24,588 nucleotides of DNA from Conidiobolus incongruus B7586 (taxonomy: Eukaryota; Entomophthoromycota; Entomophthoromycetes; Entomophthorales; Conidiobolaceae), in contig JNEM01015434.1 of NCBI GenBank assembly GCA_000697335.1, positions 1-24,588 on the forward strand, read 5' to 3'. Shown piece after piece: positions 22,681 through 24,588 of this stretch. Positions within the stretch are counted from its first letter, which is position 1. Each line of letters begins with the position of its first letter. Both the position numbers and the translations under genes were made by a program. A model generated the notes under the pieces. The model did no database searches. It was not told where the DNA came from and saw nothing but the letters and a program-made list of their open reading frames with translations.

Positions 22681-24588
22681 TTCTGATTTTAACAATTCTG
22701 AAATTTAATTTTAAAGGTCAAATATTAATTACATATTTTAAACTGTATTATAACATATAAAAAATTATTATTATTTTAATTTAGCGTCATTATATAAAAA
22801 TCGAGAGAAAAATTAATAAAAATAATGAATCAATATATTATAGAAAAATACAACATTTTTCAAAAATAATAACTTAGCTTAAAAATGCGAACAAAAACTA
22901 AAGCAATAAAGATAAAATGATCCTTTTTCAGAGTAAAAGGGCTCTATTTAATTACTATAGGTAAAAAATATCATTGATATAAAAGCAAATAGTATTTGAT
23001 AAGGGTAATTTTAATATATCAGTGATTAAATTGTCATTAACAATAATTATAAGTTTATTTAAGATGAAAAAGTAAAACATTAATTATTTTTTATATCAAT
23101 TGATTTAAATAGTACAATGACATATAGTCAAATTTTAGTATAAATTTAGAAAAATTGATAATTAATTTAATAACATATATATGAATTATTAAATAATATG
23201 AAATTTCATATTTTGTATTATCATGCTTACCCATGGATCTGATTAATGAAGCATGTTAATTTTTTGAATTGGTTTAAGGTTGAAGTTTTTATTACATTGT
23301 TTTATAATCCAAGTTGGCATTTGTAACTTTATTATTTGATAAATATAAAATAAGGCTTGTTTGAAAAAAATTCATTATCACAATATAATGAATAAACTTT
23401 ACTTTCACCTGGTTGATTGATAATAGGGTTTAATTTTGGCATTTGGTAAATAACAAAAAATTTATGAATTATATAAAAATGTTTGAATTTATAAGTCAAA
23501 GATTGATTCAATGTTTATGTCAATTCGAATATTGTATTTTCTAAGATTCAAAGTATAAGGGCTAATATATCTAATTTATATAAATATTTTTTTGATATAT
23601 TTAATATTTAAATATCGCAACAGAAATGCATCATTACAATTAAAAGACTAGTCCTTGGATCCCTTGCATATTTTCATCCCTATATTAATAATCACTCAAT
23701 TATGAATTTTTATTTTAAAATCCTAATCAAAATCTAATTTTTATGAAATTTTTTAATATATACCTTTGATTAAAATATTAAACATGGTTCCTATACTTTT
23801 GTCTCAAATTTTGCTATTATTCTTTGATCGTTGGTAATCATTTTTACTTTTCAATTATCAGATCATAGCTATCGGGATTATATCATTATTGATATTATTC
23901 CCCATTACTTATCAGATTTATATATCTAATTAAACTAATTAATTTATCAAATTTGGTACGTAATCACCATGATTTAAACTTATTTTGGATTATAATTGAT
24001 ATTTATTAGGTTTATAATATCAAAAATTGTGTGATATCAATAAATTTTTTATTTCTTCAAAAACTTTATTTCCTTATTAAATTATAATAATTAATAAATT
24101 TATTAATTAATCAAAAATTTTAAAATTTTACTAAGTTTTCATAAAACATTACTTAAGAATGAAAATTTTCTGATTATTTACTCTTTATATTATTTGAAAG
24201 CTGGTTTTATTATATTTAATAATAAAATTTCGTTATAAATGAATTGTTATATTTTTAATATCAGGTTTCTGAGTAATAACATTAAAATTTACTTTTTAAT
24301 ACCTTATAAAGTATTTTATTATCATATCAAATTATTAATTATATTAATTAATTATTTTCAAAATTTAATTTAATATAAATAATATTCAAATTTAATAATA
24401 AATATATTATATCAAATATTATTTAAATAAATATAGTTATAATTTTAAAAAATAATATTATTTAATAATAAAAAAATTAATATAATATTTTATTATAATA
24501 ATTTAATTTAATTAGAAATTTAATTCATATTTGTTAATATTAGTATAAAAATTCAAAAATAATAAATTTTTTAATTTTTGATCTTTTA

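Larger units (their letters stand above)
21593..24588. other. AT-rich gene-free flank
   Basis: 3 kb upstream of the TBC gene to the window end. No open frame of useful length, no tRNA and no conserved exon seen. The proximal 300 bp presumably hold the TBC promoter, without a clear TATA box. It contains a possible pogo-like transposon end (22554-22680), two small hairpins (21953-21987, and CATGCTT/AAGCATG at 23222-23255) and increasingly pure A/T toward 24588. Confidence 0.5.

Noticed and set aside
24563-24588. Third copy of the short dispersed repeat at the window end
   Set aside because: Only about 26 nt, mostly homopolymer A/T runs with several mismatches, and cut by the window edge. Chance similarity cannot be excluded.
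1-24588. CRISPR array, operons, riboswitches or a bacterial origin
   Set aside because: The window is eukaryotic (spliced genes and a tRNA without encoded CCA), and no regularly spaced direct repeats were seen.

Overview
The window looks like nuclear DNA of an early-diverging fungus. The intergenic DNA is extremely A+T-rich. The introns are tiny: 51 to 67 nt, GT...AG, several with a CTAAC-like branch site. There is a ClC-3/4/5-type chloride transporter, a Gyp5/Evi5-like TBC RabGAP and a broken gene with the fungal_trans (middle homology) region of fungal transcription factors. An entomophthoralean such as Conidiobolus would fit, but that is inference from composition and gene content, not an identification.

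Layout. 1-2.7 kb: very AT-rich DNA interrupted by a GC-richer island (1678-2027) that may be an old solo LTR. 2.7-3.13 kb: copy A of an interspersed, solo-LTR-like repeat. 3.9-4.7 kb: a decayed duplicate of the membrane-protein gene at 7.4-8.2 kb; both intron positions are traceable in the duplicate, so the duplication was at DNA level. 4.7-7.4 kb: almost pure A/T, with a faint trace of a Ty3-like retroelement near 5.7-6.7 kb. 7409-8217: intact 3-exon gene for a six-helix FAR-17a/AIG1/Rolling-stone-like membrane protein. 9882-9955 (-): tRNA-Val(AAC), with a possible LTR-element remnant about 0.1 kb upstream of its 5' end. 11043-13911 (-): 4-exon ClC antiporter, 903 aa. 14445-14551: near-perfect 32-bp inverted repeat (MITE-like or foldback) whose centre shares about 38 bp with 5468-5505. 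15081-15504: copy B of the solo-LTR-like repeat. 17326-18910 (+): fungal_trans-domain transcription-factor pseudogene without a zinc cluster. 19309-21592 (-): 2-exon TBC-domain RabGAP, 738 aa. 21.6-24.6 kb: no gene seen; possible pogo-like transposon end near 22.55 kb.

Functionally the three intact protein genes are unrelated housekeeping or membrane-traffic genes: an endosomal or Golgi anion/proton exchanger, a RabGAP and a multi-pass membrane protein. I see no operon-like or cluster logic and no clearly new biological system. The unusual parts are a Cys in place of the usual selectivity-filter Ser in the ClC protein, the paired gene and fossil paralogue, the zinc-less transcription-factor remnant, and the nested small repeats.
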